Position numbers and translations under genes: made by a program. A model generated the notes under the pieces. That model made no database searches, was not told the origin of the DNA, and saw only the letters and a list, made by a program, of their open reading frames with translations. From assembly GCA_964434865.1 (NCBI GenBank), contig CAYSWV010000019.1, positions 13,266-77,265 on the forward strand: a DNA stretch of 64,000 nucleotides, given 5' to 3'. Positions within the stretch are counted from its first letter, which is position 1; the number at the start of each line of letters is the position of its first letter. This stretch comes from CAYSWV01 sp964434865 (GTDB lineage Bacteria; Cyanobacteriota; Cyanobacteriia; Thermostichales; Thermostichaceae). Shown here piece after piece: positions 15,873 to 24,957 of this stretch.

Positions 15873-16241
15873 TCAATAGAGCAAAGCTTGGACGGCAGAC
15901 ACGATCTGCTCGGATGTAAAGGGTTTGATAATATACTGAGCAATCCCTTGCTTCAAGGCCCAAATCCGATCTAAGTCAGTACTTTTAGTGGTGCAGGCAA
16001 TAACGGGAATCGACTGTAGGTTAGGATCTGAGTCTCGCTTAATGGCTCGGGTTAACTCAAAGCCACTCAGCCCTGGCATGATGATATCGGTAATAATCAG
16101 ATCCGGCCCAATTTGCTTAATCTGCTTGAGAGCACCATTAGGATCAGAGAGAGTGATTACCACTAAACCAACAGCCCTGAGATAGCGAGCGATCATCTCT
16201 AACTCTGAGGGGCTATCATCTATGACCAAGATCGTTTTCAT
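15873..16241 (-). CDS. Single-domain CheY-like response regulator
   Basis: A 122-residue receiver domain alone: acidic pair in VIDDSPSE, phospho-acceptor Asp in DLIITDIIMPG, conserved Thr in ACTTKS and Lys in YIIKPF. The start has GGAGA upstream. It is a close paralog of the next minus-strand gene; the two are clearly a tandem duplication. No output domain, so it acts by binding a partner, for example in taxis or as a phosphorelay carrier. Confidence 0.92.
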   Translation of the reverse strand: MKTILVIDDSPSELEMIARYLRAVGLVVITLSDPNGALKQIKQIGPDLIITDIIMPGLSGFELTRAIKRDSDPNLQSIPVIACTTKSTDLDRIWALKQGIAQYIIKPFTSEQIVSAVQALLY

Positions 16242-16381
16242 AGTGTCGAAAGGTCTCCAAGGTAGTCTCCTGTGTCAAAGGTAGAACCTAAATATAAAGA
16301 ATTTCTTTAGACATGCATGAAAAAGAAGACTATCTATCTAACAAAATTCAATGATGCAAAGCATTCTCGTCAACTTTAAGC

Positions 16382-16744
16382 TCAATGGAGCAAAGCTTGG
16401 GCGGCAGACACCACCTGCTCCGAGGTAAACGGTTTCGTAATGTATTGAGCGATCCCTTGTTTCAAGGCCCAGAGCCGATCCATATCTGAACTCTTAGAGG
16501 TACAAGCCACAACAGGAATCTGCTGTAGATCGGGATCTCTTTTGATCAGACGAGTTAACTCAAATCCACTCAGCTCTGGCATAATAATATCAGTAATAAC
16601 CAGATCGGGCTGGACCTGTCTGATCTGTTGAAGAGCCTCTTTAGACACCGAGCAGGTGATCACCTTTAACCCAACTGCTCTGAGAGGGCGAGCGATCAGC
16701 TCTAGATCGGTAAGGTTATCATCAATGACCAGGATCGTTTTCAT
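16382..16744 (-). CDS. Single-domain CheY-like response regulator (tandem paralog)
   Basis: A 120-residue receiver: VIDDNLTD, phospho-acceptor in DLVITDIIMPE, ACTSKS and YITKPF. It matches its neighbour at most positions, and the DNA around both stop codons is also alike (GGAGCAAAGCTT), so duplication included the gene end. The 140-bp spacer shows no similarity. Transcription presumably runs through both. Confidence 0.92.
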   Translation of the reverse strand: MKTILVIDDNLTDLELIARPLRAVGLKVITCSVSKEALQQIRQVQPDLVITDIIMPELSGFELTRLIKRDPDLQQIPVVACTSKSSDMDRLWALKQGIAQYITKPFTSEQVVSAAQALLH

Positions 16745-16892
16745 ATGATCAAGCGGTATATAGAGCCAATGAACATTTTAAGTCAGGAATTGAGATTAAC
16801 GTCGGATTTGTGAGTAGACAATGTGATCTAGAGCACTTGACTTCATGGTCTACCTCTGGCGCTCTAGGGTCTAGCCTGAAGAGGAGTATGAT

Positions 16893-17090
16893 ATGTCACC
16901 TAAATCCTCAGAAACCATACTGCTTACATCAACCCTGAATCTTGGCGATCTGCTCATCTAGCAGTGGTCTTACGAATGTGACGTTGCCAAATTGATCTAT
17001 ACCTGTTTACATAAGTTCGGCCCCATTCCACAAAATATAGGCATCATAGTAAAGATTTCTGAACTGACGAGTCCTTTGTTTTTAAAGTAG
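16893..17090 (+). pseudogene. Possible small gene interrupted by TAG
   Basis: GAGGAG six bases before ATG 16893 is a strong ribosome-binding site. The frame reads MSPKSSETILLTSTLNLGDL plus two residues to TAG 16959, then stays open for 42 more codons (QWSYECDVAKLIYTC and onward) to TAG 17088. It may be a decayed 65-residue protein or a real 22-residue peptide. No family recognised. Confidence 0.35.
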
Positions 17091-17265
17091 CCGCAAGTAG
17101 CAGTGTGGGCATAATTGATAAAAATGAAGATGAACTCCTTGATCTTAGCTAGATTCAATTGCTAGATTCAATAGAGTCCCAGCTGCTCCATTAAAATCAA
17201 GTAGAGAGAAAATTGAAACCACGGTAACTATGCGTGAAACGGACAAAAAGTACAGGAGTATAACG

Positions 17266-17517
17266 ATGACTAAGACAGAAGCCCAACAAATCCTGCAGAA
17301 TTCTGAGGCGATGAGTTGGATTGTTGATCTTTGGAACCCTAACAATCTATCCGGTAAAGTCATCAGACAGCATATGAANNNNNNNNNNNNNNNNNNNNNN
17401 NNNNNNNNNNNNNNNNNNNNNNNNNNNNNNNNNNNNNNNNNNNNNNNNNNNNNNNNNNNNNNNNNNNNNNNNNNNNNNAATCCGATCTGGCTTGATCTAA
17501 GAGAAACAGGACACTAG
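17266..17517 (+). CDS. Small protein of unknown function, split by an assembly gap
   Basis: ATG 17266 follows AGGAG and gives MTKTEAQQILQNSEAMSWIV and on to the gap at 17379, about 37 residues. After the gap a possible tail NPIWLDLRETGH ends at 17517, but because the gap size is unknown the frame connection is unproven. Amphipathic helical start; family not recognised. Confidence 0.45.
   Translation: MTKTEAQQILQNSEAMSWIVDLWNPNNLSGKVIRQHMXXXXXXXXXXXXXXXXXXXXXXXXXXXXXXXXXXNPIWLDLRETGH
17379..17478. other. Assembly gap (100 N)
   Basis: Scaffold gap of unknown true length inside the small gene at 17266. Confidence 0.98.
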
Positions 17518-17584
17518 GAACACAACCGTCATCTCTCAATCAGAACAAAGATCAAATCAAGCCATTAATTCAAGATCTACACTG

Positions 17585-17725
17585 TTAATCGATGTCATAT
17601 TGATTCAGGCCACACAGATAATCTTCATCCCAGGCGGCAAGAAAATGTTGACATGCTGCTTCAATCCTATCTTGATCAGTCTTGAGATCTAAAACCTGTA
17701 AAATTTGTATCTTAGGTAAATCCAT
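17585..17725 (-). CDS. 46-residue protein of unknown function
   Basis: Starts MDLPKIQILQVLDLKTDQDR and ends acidic. The chosen ATG 17725 has AAGGAG nine bases upstream, which is convincing; a longer frame to 17767 has no such site. Soluble, helical. Function unknown. Confidence 0.5.
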   Translation of the reverse strand: MDLPKIQILQVLDLKTDQDRIEAACQHFLAAWDEDYLCGLNQYDID

Positions 17726-18513
17726 TGTGAGTCTCCTTGTTGAGGGAATTAAGGTCGAGTGATTCATTACTAACTACCCAGTCTTAACTTTATATATGCT
17801 TCAAAGCATCTTGTATTTCATTATGGACAGGATCCTTTACAGAAAAAATCCTGATTAGTTCAGGTTAATTCAGGTATTGGATCATAACAGTTCAGGTTAA
17901 CTACAGAGACAATGATCTTTAGGAGCCAAACCTAGCGAGGCTGTTGCCAGATCCAACAGAATCCTATATCTTCCTTAGCCTATATGTTGAGCAATGTAGA
18001 GAGCACTCAACCCACATTCGGCATGATTACAAATGGCAATGAGTTTAGTTTATGTTTTTGAAGGCAAAACGTCACCTAAAGCTGAATATGCGAACGCTAG
18101 ACTGCTATCGCTACTGAATCTAAGTCATGATCTTTATGTAGTTCTGCAGATCTTGAAACGGTTAGATGAAGAGGTAATTGCCAATGGATGATCAGCTAGT
18201 CAGGGACCCAACCCTAGTCACTAACGAAAAAACACCCAATGTCACGGAGGACAACTCATCAACAGCCCTTTGTATTGTTGGCAAAACAACCTGAAGTCCA
18301 ATATCCCACACTGAGCTAACGCATCTAAGTTTCAACGTTGAATGCCGTAATAACTTGTTCCCTATAGCAATTATCTAAGCAATCACAGCTGTAGCAATCA
18401 TGTCGGATAAGGGATGTAAGCAAGTGGGTTCAACTCGAGGGGCAGGGATGTTAACTTATCAGGTAGATGATCAGTTTGAGTTCATGAGCAGTTGCCCACA
18501 AGGAGAAGCCACT
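17726..18513. other. Sparse region with one weak small frame
   Basis: Mostly non-coding. The best frame is 18033-18191 on the plus strand (52 residues, MAMSLVYVFEGKTSPKAEYA and onward), without a clear ribosome-binding site. A 36-codon frame starts inside its stop (ATG 18184). Neither is convincing. Direct repeats of CAGGTTAA occur near 17860-17900. Confidence 0.35.
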
Positions 18514-18714
18514 ATGCAAAGTCCGAATGACAAGTCACCGAATCGCCTGGGCCTAATTATGTTAGTTGGGATTGGAGTAATTGTAGCTTTGACGTGGTCA
18601 ATTATCACACTATTTGAAATTGCCGTTGCCAAAGCCTTAGCCATTGTGATCTTAGGGTTATTTGGACTCATAGTGTTGGTTGCGATCGGCCTGGTGTTAC
18701 TAGGTGTAATGTAA
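18514..18714 (+). CDS. Small two-helix membrane protein, unknown function
   Basis: A 66-residue protein with a polar N-terminus (MQSPNDKSPNRLG) and two hydrophobic segments separated by a short polar hinge (FEIAVAK). ATG 18514 has AAGGAG eight bases upstream; frames extending further upstream are unlikely to be used. An integral membrane protein; no function can be given. Confidence 0.65.
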   Translation: MQSPNDKSPNRLGLIMLVGIGVIVALTWSIITLFEIAVAKALAIVILGLFGLIVLVAIGLVLLGVM

Positions 18715-18830
18715 AAATGGCGTTTTTTGAAGTTTTAAGATAACTGGCAGTGATTTACCATCCAAGTAACGTAAACGTCTGTGGGATCCCGCTATCAAGA
18801 CTAGATTAATCTTAGCAGCTACCATTAGCG

Positions 18831-19196
18831 TCAAGTGACATCTACGCTGCTGGCTACACTAGCCATTTCAACACCAGGGAACATTAGGGTCTCTTCACTA
18901 CGATAGGCTTCCCATGGACCTGATTCATGACTTGAGATAAACCACTCTCCCTGAATATGATTGCCATCTTCAGAGATGATTCCAGTATATTTGATCACAT
19001 ACTCAGTCTTTAGATAACGTTTGTTGAATCTAACGGCTCGCCCAGCCACTTGACCTGCAATTTGGGCATCTCCCAAGTACCCATCATCTGAAATCCGCCC
19101 ACTTAGGGCTGAGCCACCCTGAGAGAACGTTGCCTCAAATCGAGTGGGTTGATCGTGTTGCCAGTAGGTACCCAACCAAGTTCCTGTCAAGTTCAT
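18831..19196 (-). CDS. Predicted beta-rich protein of unknown function
   Basis: A 121-residue protein with alternating hydrophobic and polar strands, Gly-rich turns and an N-terminal MNLTGTWLGTYWQ. This looks like a small beta-barrel or lipocalin-like domain: GTW-G-Y at the start, GEWFISS in the last strand. No signal peptide, so probably cytoplasmic. A similar strand pattern appears in the exported protein at 19428, whose fold may be related. Function unknown. Confidence 0.65.
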   Translation of the reverse strand: MNLTGTWLGTYWQHDQPTRFEATFSQGGSALSGRISDDGYLGDAQIAGQVAGRAVRFNKRYLKTEYVIKYTGIISEDGNHIQGEWFISSHESGPWEAYRSEETLMFPGVEMASVASSVDVT

Positions 19197-19295
19197 ACCG
19201 TTTTACAGCGTCACTATATTTAAACCTAGATCCAAACCCCTGTTGATAGTCATAACAGATCCGAGCCAAAACGGCTGGATCCGGGTATACATTTA

Positions 19296-19329
19296 GTTAC
19301 AACAGAAGCATTTAGTTACAACAGAAGCG
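19296..19329. repeat. Direct repeat, two copies of about 19 bp
   Basis: CATTTAGTTACAACAGAAG occurs twice in direct succession between the divergent genes at 19196 and 19428. It lies in the presumed promoter region. Confidence 0.8.
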
Positions 19330-19427
19330 TGGTTCGGCTGAGGATTCAAGCTGCTTCCCAATTGTATTGAGATATTACAGGCTGTATAGTTGAGAGATAT
19401 CAATTGAATTGAAGGGATAGGGATCGT

Positions 19428-19808
19428 ATGGTTGGGGAAAAACTATTAACCTTAACAATGATGGTTATTTGCGGCTGGCCTATCTTGGCTCCTACCGCTC
19501 TGGCTCAGGAGGTTGATATCATCGGCAATTACAGTGTTCAAGGATCATCGGCTGGGGGTGGTAGTTATGAAGGTGTAGCAGAGATTACTGAGCAAGGTGA
19601 AGTTTACAATGTGACTTGGTCGGTTGGTAATGTTGAGTATGAGGGTATCGGCCTAGTTGAGGATGATCTGTTTGCTGTCAGCTATCTAAGTAATTCAACT
19701 ACTGGTGTCATTCTTTATAAAATTGAAGATGATCAACTGGTGGGCCGTTGGGCTGATCTGGGTAGCCAAGAGTTTCAAGCAGAAATCCTGACCAGAGAAA
19801 CCCCCTGA
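19428..19808 (+). CDS. Exported small beta-rich protein, unknown function
   Basis: A 126-residue protein with a clear Sec signal: short basic start, hydrophobic core (LLTLTMMVICGWPILAP) and an ALAQ cleavage-type site near residue 27. The mature part is acidic and beta-rich (GNYSVQGSSAGGGSYEG, YNVTWSVGNVEYEGIGL, LVGRWADLG), suggesting a small periplasmic or secreted beta-barrel. ATG 19428 lacks a strong ribosome-binding site. Converges with the gene at 19809, only one base apart. Confidence 0.7.
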   Translation: MVGEKLLTLTMMVICGWPILAPTALAQEVDIIGNYSVQGSSAGGGSYEGVAEITEQGEVYNVTWSVGNVEYEGIGLVEDDLFAVSYLSNSTTGVILYKIEDDQLVGRWADLGSQEFQAEILTRETP

Positions 19809-20570
19809 TCAGGACAGTCCATAGTGGCGACTTTGATAGAGTCCCTCCTGGTGATCCCAACGTTTTAATGGCTTGAGGCTAACCTCCGGTAGCGGTCGTG
19901 ATGGATCCCAACGCCTTAAGAGAGCTACAATTTCAGCTAGACAACCATCCGGGTGCTCAGCGACCTGCTGCTCGGCAAAGTGAATCACAATCCAACCCTG
20001 GGTTAAAAAGAAGTGATCCTGCTGATCATCTTGACCTATGGCATGGCACACTTGTTTGGTGGTTAGGGTCTGATCAGTGTAGTGCCAGGGTTCATCAATT
20101 TCAATACAGATCCAAAGGGCCGTTTGTAGATCTCTTAAAATTAAACTAGGCGTATACCCTTTCAACTGTTGATATTGATAAATGTCTACATGAGGTAGTG
20201 TTTGGAGTTTAGCAGCTAGGTCTTGATCATAGCGGCCCGTTCGTCTTGGACCACCTGCTTCCAGCACCGTGTACTTAGGTAGCTTCATGATCTGAAACCG
20301 ACGGCGTTGAGTGGGGGTCAGGGCTGATAGCCATTGATATCGTTGAATAACTTTCCAGTAAGCCCAGATTGAATAGACTAAACAGATCGTGCTACCCACT
20401 AACGCCAAAGGTGTTCCTAACCCTAGGACTAGAATACTTAATCCTAAACCGACACTGATGTAAGTCTCCAGATTAGGTCTTTGGCTAGGGTGTAAAGGCT
20501 GCTTTTCAATAGCCAGCAAACCGTCTGGAACCAGAATGTAGGGGTAGCTTGCAGACATAGGCTTGGGCAC
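19809..20570 (-). CDS. Membrane-anchored protein with a PD-(D/E)XK nuclease-like C-terminal region
   Basis: In this 253-residue protein residues about 35-75 contain two adjacent hydrophobic segments. The C-terminal half has IEIDEPWHYTD followed by QDHFFLTQGWIVIHFAEQQV, a pattern close to Vsr/DUF559-type endonuclease-like folds (Glu, Asp, then a short strand with GW-VI-F-E). If right, a nuclease-like domain faces the cytoplasm from a membrane anchor, which is unusual. It could also be an inactive fold member. It overlaps no neighbour and lies 17 bp from the ArsA-like gene upstream, so the two may be co-transcribed. Confidence 0.6.
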   Translation of the reverse strand: MPKPMSASYPYILVPDGLLAIEKQPLHPSQRPNLETYISVGLGLSILVLGLGTPLALVGSTICLVYSIWAYWKVIQRYQWLSALTPTQRRRFQIMKLPKYTVLEAGGPRRTGRYDQDLAAKLQTLPHVDIYQYQQLKGYTPSLILRDLQTALWICIEIDEPWHYTDQTLTTKQVCHAIGQDDQQDHFFLTQGWIVIHFAEQQVAEHPDGCLAEIVALLRRWDPSRPLPEVSLKPLKRWDHQEGLYQSRHYGLS

Positions 20571-20587
20571 GGTTAAGACCAGATCAG

Positions 20588-21676
20588 CTAACTAAACGAA
20601 ATAATTAAATAGTGATCTTGAAATTTAGCGCCAGACACTTGCCGATCCGCCAAACTGCTTGGCAGATAGAGATTTCGACGTTGATCTCCTGCTGTTACGG
20701 TAATTTCGGGACCTGATTGACTGAGTTCAATTTGAGATTTGTGAAAACCAGGAATAAAAAGCTTGACCTGACGTTGCGTTTCATCAATAGTTACAGGAGC
20801 TGGAGCCGTACTGGGGCTAAATAGAGTACTCATGGCTTCTTCTAAAGGGGCCCACTCACCTTGATACGGTGGCACCTGGCGGATCGGGAGAGGGCTAAAT
20901 TCAGTTTGATTGAGTGAAGCGGCTGGGGTGATCACACTACCAACGGTCAGGCCAATCATTTGGGCACTACCCCAGAGATACCGGGCGATTTGGATATCAA
21001 CTAGATCCTCTGAAGTGACCAGATGGGCCAACACTCGGTTAGGATCAGAGACTGCTGTGCGTCCTTCCACTAAGAGATCTCGAGCCTCACCAAATTGGTT
21101 GGGGAGATCATCTAGGGAGGTAATTTCAATATTCGTGACGGCTCGGATAATGGGTTCTGCAAAGGGACGTAGGGTTTTGGCCAGATCTGAGTTTAAAAAG
21201 GCTGTTGTGGCGCGCCGCCAGTACCAACTCCCAACTTCAGGAATACCCAACATGCGCAATACACTGAGATCCCCTGGGCCAGCATAAATAATGCAATCGT
21301 AGAGACCTGAGTCATCCAAGCGACGGAGGGCATCTAAGACCAAGGCTTGATCCATACCAGGGATAATGGGGAGTTCTTGGCCATAGATAGTCTTGAAAAA
21401 AGGAGAACGACTATAGTCGGCTTCAAGCTGTTTGACCTGTTCCCAACTCTTTTCAAGCAAAGCGGTTGACTTAAACTCCATCACGTTCAGGTTAGGGCCA
21501 ATGGGGGTGGGATCAGCTGAGAGCGTTACTTCTAATATCGAAGCCAATTGGAGACCGGTTTGATGAGCCGTTAGGAGGACCCGTCGACCTTGTTGGGCTG
21601 CCACTTTAGCGGCTGTAACGGCCAAAACAGATAAATAGATGCCACCGCTTCCCAAAAAGGTCACAATCTGACTCAT
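20588..21676 (-). CDS. ArsA/Get3-like protein with degenerate P-loop and Hsp20-like tail
   Basis: A 362-residue protein. The N-terminus has the strand and loop of an ArsA/Get3 NTPase, but the P-loop reads FLGSGGIYLS where active members have GKGGVGKT, so the catalytic Lys and Thr are gone. The middle keeps the family layout (CIIYAGPGDLSVLRMLGIPE). The last about 80 residues (VKLFIPGFHKSQIELSQSG, EITVTAGDQRRNLYLP) look like the alpha-crystallin-like domain found at the end of some ArsA homologues. Start at 21676 has AGGAGA upstream; an upstream start at 21733 is less likely. It probably binds protein or membrane clients without ATP hydrolysis. Confidence 0.75.
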   Translation of the reverse strand: MSQIVTFLGSGGIYLSVLAVTAAKVAAQQGRRVLLTAHQTGLQLASILEVTLSADPTPIGPNLNVMEFKSTALLEKSWEQVKQLEADYSRSPFFKTIYGQELPIIPGMDQALVLDALRRLDDSGLYDCIIYAGPGDLSVLRMLGIPEVGSWYWRRATTAFLNSDLAKTLRPFAEPIIRAVTNIEITSLDDLPNQFGEARDLLVEGRTAVSDPNRVLAHLVTSEDLVDIQIARYLWGSAQMIGLTVGSVITPAASLNQTEFSPLPIRQVPPYQGEWAPLEEAMSTLFSPSTAPAPVTIDETQRQVKLFIPGFHKSQIELSQSGPEITVTAGDQRRNLYLPSSLADRQVSGAKFQDHYLIISFS

Positions 21677-21881
21677 GGCAGATCTCCTGACTGTCGAATA
21701 CTTTGATAACCATAGCAGAGAAGATAACCTCAACAGCGAAGGTCAATGGTGTTTGCGCTGAGCTCTACTTGAGATCACCTAGGCTTAAAAGTTACGCCGA
21801 GATAAAGCTGTCGAACGGCTAGATCAACTATCCCTCAAAGCGGTACCCTTTGGGTGAACACCTATGCAGGAGTCGAGGGAA

Positions 21882-23048
21882 ATGGGTGAGACAATCCCAG
21901 CCCATGGTGGCACATTAATCAATCGCATTGCGGATCCAGACCAGCGGGCTTCTCTACAGGCTCAAGCTGAAGCTTATCCCCAGATCAACCTCAATGAGCG
22001 AGCTCAATCTGATTTAGAGATGATCGCAATCGGGGGATTTAGTCCTTTAACGGGTTTTATGGGACAAGCTGACTATGAAGCTGTCGTCAAAAGCATGCAT
22101 TTGAGCAACGGGCAGGCCTGGTCCATTCCGGTCACGCTGTCAGTCGAGCCTGAGGTAGCCGATTCGCTCCAAGTGGGTCAATCTGTTGCTCTGGCCTCTC
22201 CTCGAGGGCGGATCATTGGGATTTTAGAGTTAACTGAAAAATTTACTTACAATAAAGAAGTTGAAGCTCAACACGTTTATCGCACCACCGATGAGGCTCA
22301 CCCTGGTGTTAAAGTTGTTTATTCGCAAGGATCGGTCTACTTAGCAGGGCCTGTAACGCTTTTACAACGTGATCCACATCCTTTATTTCCTAAGTATCAA
22401 ATTGATCCAGCAGAGTCTAGGCAACACTTTCAAGCCAAAGGATGGCGAACCGTTGTCGGCTTTCAAACTCGTAATCCGATTCATCGAGCTCATGAGTATA
22501 TTCAAAAGTGTGCGTTAGAAATTGTAGATGGATTATTCTTACATCCTTTAGTAGGGGCCACCAAAAGTGATGATATTCCGGCTGATGTGCGGATGCAATG
22601 CTATGAGGTGTTGTTAGAGCATTACTACCCTGCTGATCGGGTTATTCTGGCGATCAATCCTTCAGCGATGCGCTATGCCGGCCCTCGAGAAGCTATTTTT
22701 CATGCCTTAGTTCGTAAAAACTATGGATGTACCCATTTTATTGTTGGTCGTGATCACGCGGGTGTCGGTAATTACTATGGTACCTATGATGCCCAAGCTA
22801 TCTTTAATGAATTTGAACCCGGGGAATTAGGGATCCAACCTCTCAATTTTGAACATGCCTTCTTTTGCACTGTCACAGGTACCATGGCCACCGCAAAGAC
22901 CAGCCCCAGCTCTCCTGAACAGCGGATCCATCTTTCAGGGACTAAAGTTCGTGAAATGTTGAGACGAGGTGAAGTACCGCCTCCTGAATTTTCCCGACCC
23001 GAAGTGGCTCAACTCTTAGCCAAAGCTATGAAACAACAAGCCAGTTAA
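21882..23048 (+). CDS. sat: ATP sulfurylase (sulfate adenylyltransferase)
   Basis: Makes adenosine 5'-phosphosulfate from ATP and sulfate, the first step of sulfate assimilation. The 388-residue monofunctional form has the substrate motif QTRNPIHRAHEY (with the HxxH), HPLVGATKSDDIP, NPSAMRYAGPREA, and GRDHAGVGNYYG, all intact. Start set at ATG 21882, which has GAGTCGAGGGA just upstream; another in-frame ATG lies 18 bases before. Both neighbours are on the minus strand, so it is a single-gene unit. Confidence 0.97.
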   Translation: MGETIPAHGGTLINRIADPDQRASLQAQAEAYPQINLNERAQSDLEMIAIGGFSPLTGFMGQADYEAVVKSMHLSNGQAWSIPVTLSVEPEVADSLQVGQSVALASPRGRIIGILELTEKFTYNKEVEAQHVYRTTDEAHPGVKVVYSQGSVYLAGPVTLLQRDPHPLFPKYQIDPAESRQHFQAKGWRTVVGFQTRNPIHRAHEYIQKCALEIVDGLFLHPLVGATKSDDIPADVRMQCYEVLLEHYYPADRVILAINPSAMRYAGPREAIFHALVRKNYGCTHFIVGRDHAGVGNYYGTYDAQAIFNEFEPGELGIQPLNFEHAFFCTVTGTMATAKTSPSSPEQRIHLSGTKVREMLRRGEVPPPEFSRPEVAQLLAKAMKQQAS

Positions 23049-23077
23049 TCTAGAAGTTCTAACCGCAACTAACGGCG

Positions 23078-23575
23078 TCAAGCTGGATCGAGATAATTAG
23101 ATAGCAACCCATCATCTAGGGCATAGTTACGCCAGGATGGAGCGAGCTGTAAAGCACACTGCAGATGATCTTTGGCCAGGTCATGGTCACCCCGTAGAGC
23201 ATAGAGCATGGCTGAATTGTAATGGGAGCGATAATCATCTGGATTAATCTCTATCGCTTTTACAGCGGCATCCAGGGCTTGAGGGTGATCTCCCTTGATC
23301 ATGTAACACTCAGCTAAACTCTGCCAGGCTTGATCATGATCGGGACTGGCTTCAATCACTTGTTGATAAGCAGCAATCGCCTCATCCCATTTCTTCAGCT
23401 TGGCCAGCATCTCTCCGATCACTAGATTGAATGTCCGATAACTAGGCGTCGGATAGGCAGCAATCCCTTCACGGTAAAGCTGAATTGCTTCAAGATAATT
23501 TTCGGCGGCATAGCACTGATTGGCCTGGGCAATGAGTTGGTTAGCGTGTTGTTGTTCAGGAGATAGATCAGGCAT
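23078..23575 (-). CDS. Tetratricopeptide repeat (TPR) protein
   Basis: A 165-residue protein with about four TPR units (for example CYAAENYLEAIQLYREGI, KKWDEAIAAYQQVIEASPDH, GDHPQALDAAVKAIEINPDD, GDHDLAKDHLQCALQLAP). No signal peptide, so a cytoplasmic protein-protein adaptor. Related TPR proteins in cyanobacteria help photosystem assembly, but nothing here fixes the role. Convergent with sat. Confidence 0.9.
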   Translation of the reverse strand: MPDLSPEQQHANQLIAQANQCYAAENYLEAIQLYREGIAAYPTPSYRTFNLVIGEMLAKLKKWDEAIAAYQQVIEASPDHDQAWQSLAECYMIKGDHPQALDAAVKAIEINPDDYRSHYNSAMLYALRGDHDLAKDHLQCALQLAPSWRNYALDDGLLSNYLDPA

Positions 23576-23774
23576 AGGATTTTAAGCGTTGCGGATGGCT
23601 TTAATTGATCTTAGCTGAAGTCCATCACAACTCACTGAAATTCCTGATAAAATGAGGCAAGACATCGGCAGAAATTGAACAAAGCTTAAACTCAAACCTA
23701 GTTGATTTTACATAGTTAGGCTAGCCCTCATGAATGATAGGGTTAGCATTGGAATCATACGTTAGGAATGTTTC

Positions 23775-24908
23775 ATGTCCACTGGCCGTTACGACTGTAT
23801 TGTTGTTGGATCGGGTCCTGCGGGGGGAGCTGCTGCCTATCATTTGGCTAAGCGAGGCCATCAAGTGCTGCTCTTGGAAAAAGAATCTCTACCTCGGTAC
23901 AAACCTTGTGGGGGCGGGGTCTCACCGATGGTGGCTGAATGGTTTGATTTTGATTTTACGCCAGCAGTATCCTTAAAACTCGATCAAATCCGCTACACCT
24001 GGAAAATGGGCGATCCAGTCGAAGCTGCTATGGAGCTGCGTGAGCCAGTCTGGATGGTTAGACGAGAGGAGTTTGATTATTACTTGGTTCAGCAAGCTCA
24101 AGCCCAGGGAGCTGAGTTGAAAACAGAAACAACAGTTCAGAGTATTGAATGGTGCAGTGATCATTGGTCAGTCAAAACAAATCAGGTTGTCTTTGCAGGC
24201 ACCTATCTGATTGCAGCGGATGGCGCTAAAGGATCTATGGCCAAGTGGTTAGGGTTCAAAGATCGGCAACGGCGGCTGGCGGCGGCATTGGAAGCTGAAG
24301 CAGCCGTGACCAATCCAGACGTCATCTCAGCTCACTTTGATTTTGGTTCAGTCAGTAATGGCTATATCTGGAACTTTCCCAAACAAGATGGCTACTCTAT
24401 TGGAGCTGGGACCTTTAGAGGCGGAGAGAAGCAAAATCTCAAAACAATTGCTACAGACTATGCCAAGCTCTTTGATATTGATTTGAGCGCCATCAAGCAT
24501 TATGGTCACCCCATCTGTCTTTGGGATGAGGATCAAAAACTCCATACGCAAAATGCCCTCCTAGCTGGAGATGCTGCGTGTGTGATTGATCCATTTACAG
24601 CTGAAGGGATTCGGCCCTCCTTATTAACTGGAAAACTAGCAGCCGAGGCTGTGTCTCAAGCTCTCAGGGGTACAACTAATGCTCTCGAGATCTATAGTCA
24701 ACGAGTGCAGGAGGAATGGGGCACTGAAATGCGTTGGGCCAAGCGATTAGCTGGTGCCTTTTATCGCGTACCGGGAGTAGCCTACCGTGTTGCCGTCAAA
24801 CGACCTGGTGCCACCAAACTGATGGGTAAGATCTTGGCTGGAGAACTCCGATATAGTGATGTTGCGGGTAAAGCTATTAGAAAAATTAGTGGGGGTCTTT
24901 TTTCCTGA
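23775..24908 (+). CDS. Geranylgeranyl reductase family FAD oxidoreductase (ChlP-like)
   Basis: A 377-residue flavoprotein with the N-terminal FAD dinucleotide fold (DCIVVGSGPAGGAAAYHLAKRG), the PRYKPCGGGVSP motif of the ChlP/digeranylgeranylglycerophospholipid reductase group, and the second FAD motif LLAGDAACVIDPFTAEGIRPS. ChlP saturates geranylgeranyl chains to phytyl for chlorophyll and tocopherol. True ChlP has a longer, somewhat different N-terminus, so this may be a paralog. Start ATG 23775 has AGGA seven bases upstream. Its link to isoprenoid chains fits the phytol-kinase-like gene at 26.9 kb and crtE at 39.6 kb. Confidence 0.9.
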   Translation: MSTGRYDCIVVGSGPAGGAAAYHLAKRGHQVLLLEKESLPRYKPCGGGVSPMVAEWFDFDFTPAVSLKLDQIRYTWKMGDPVEAAMELREPVWMVRREEFDYYLVQQAQAQGAELKTETTVQSIEWCSDHWSVKTNQVVFAGTYLIAADGAKGSMAKWLGFKDRQRRLAAALEAEAAVTNPDVISAHFDFGSVSNGYIWNFPKQDGYSIGAGTFRGGEKQNLKTIATDYAKLFDIDLSAIKHYGHPICLWDEDQKLHTQNALLAGDAACVIDPFTAEGIRPSLLTGKLAAEAVSQALRGTTNALEIYSQRVQEEWGTEMRWAKRLAGAFYRVPGVAYRVAVKRPGATKLMGKILAGELRYSDVAGKAIRKISGGLFS

Positions 24909-24957
24909 ACCCATCTTAGTTATTGAACCCTCGAGCTTAAAGCTAGCCAGGTTAGTA

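Noticed and set aside
18033..18191. Small gene of 52 codons
   Set aside because: Plausible residues but no ribosome-binding site; left as a note in the sparse-region entry.
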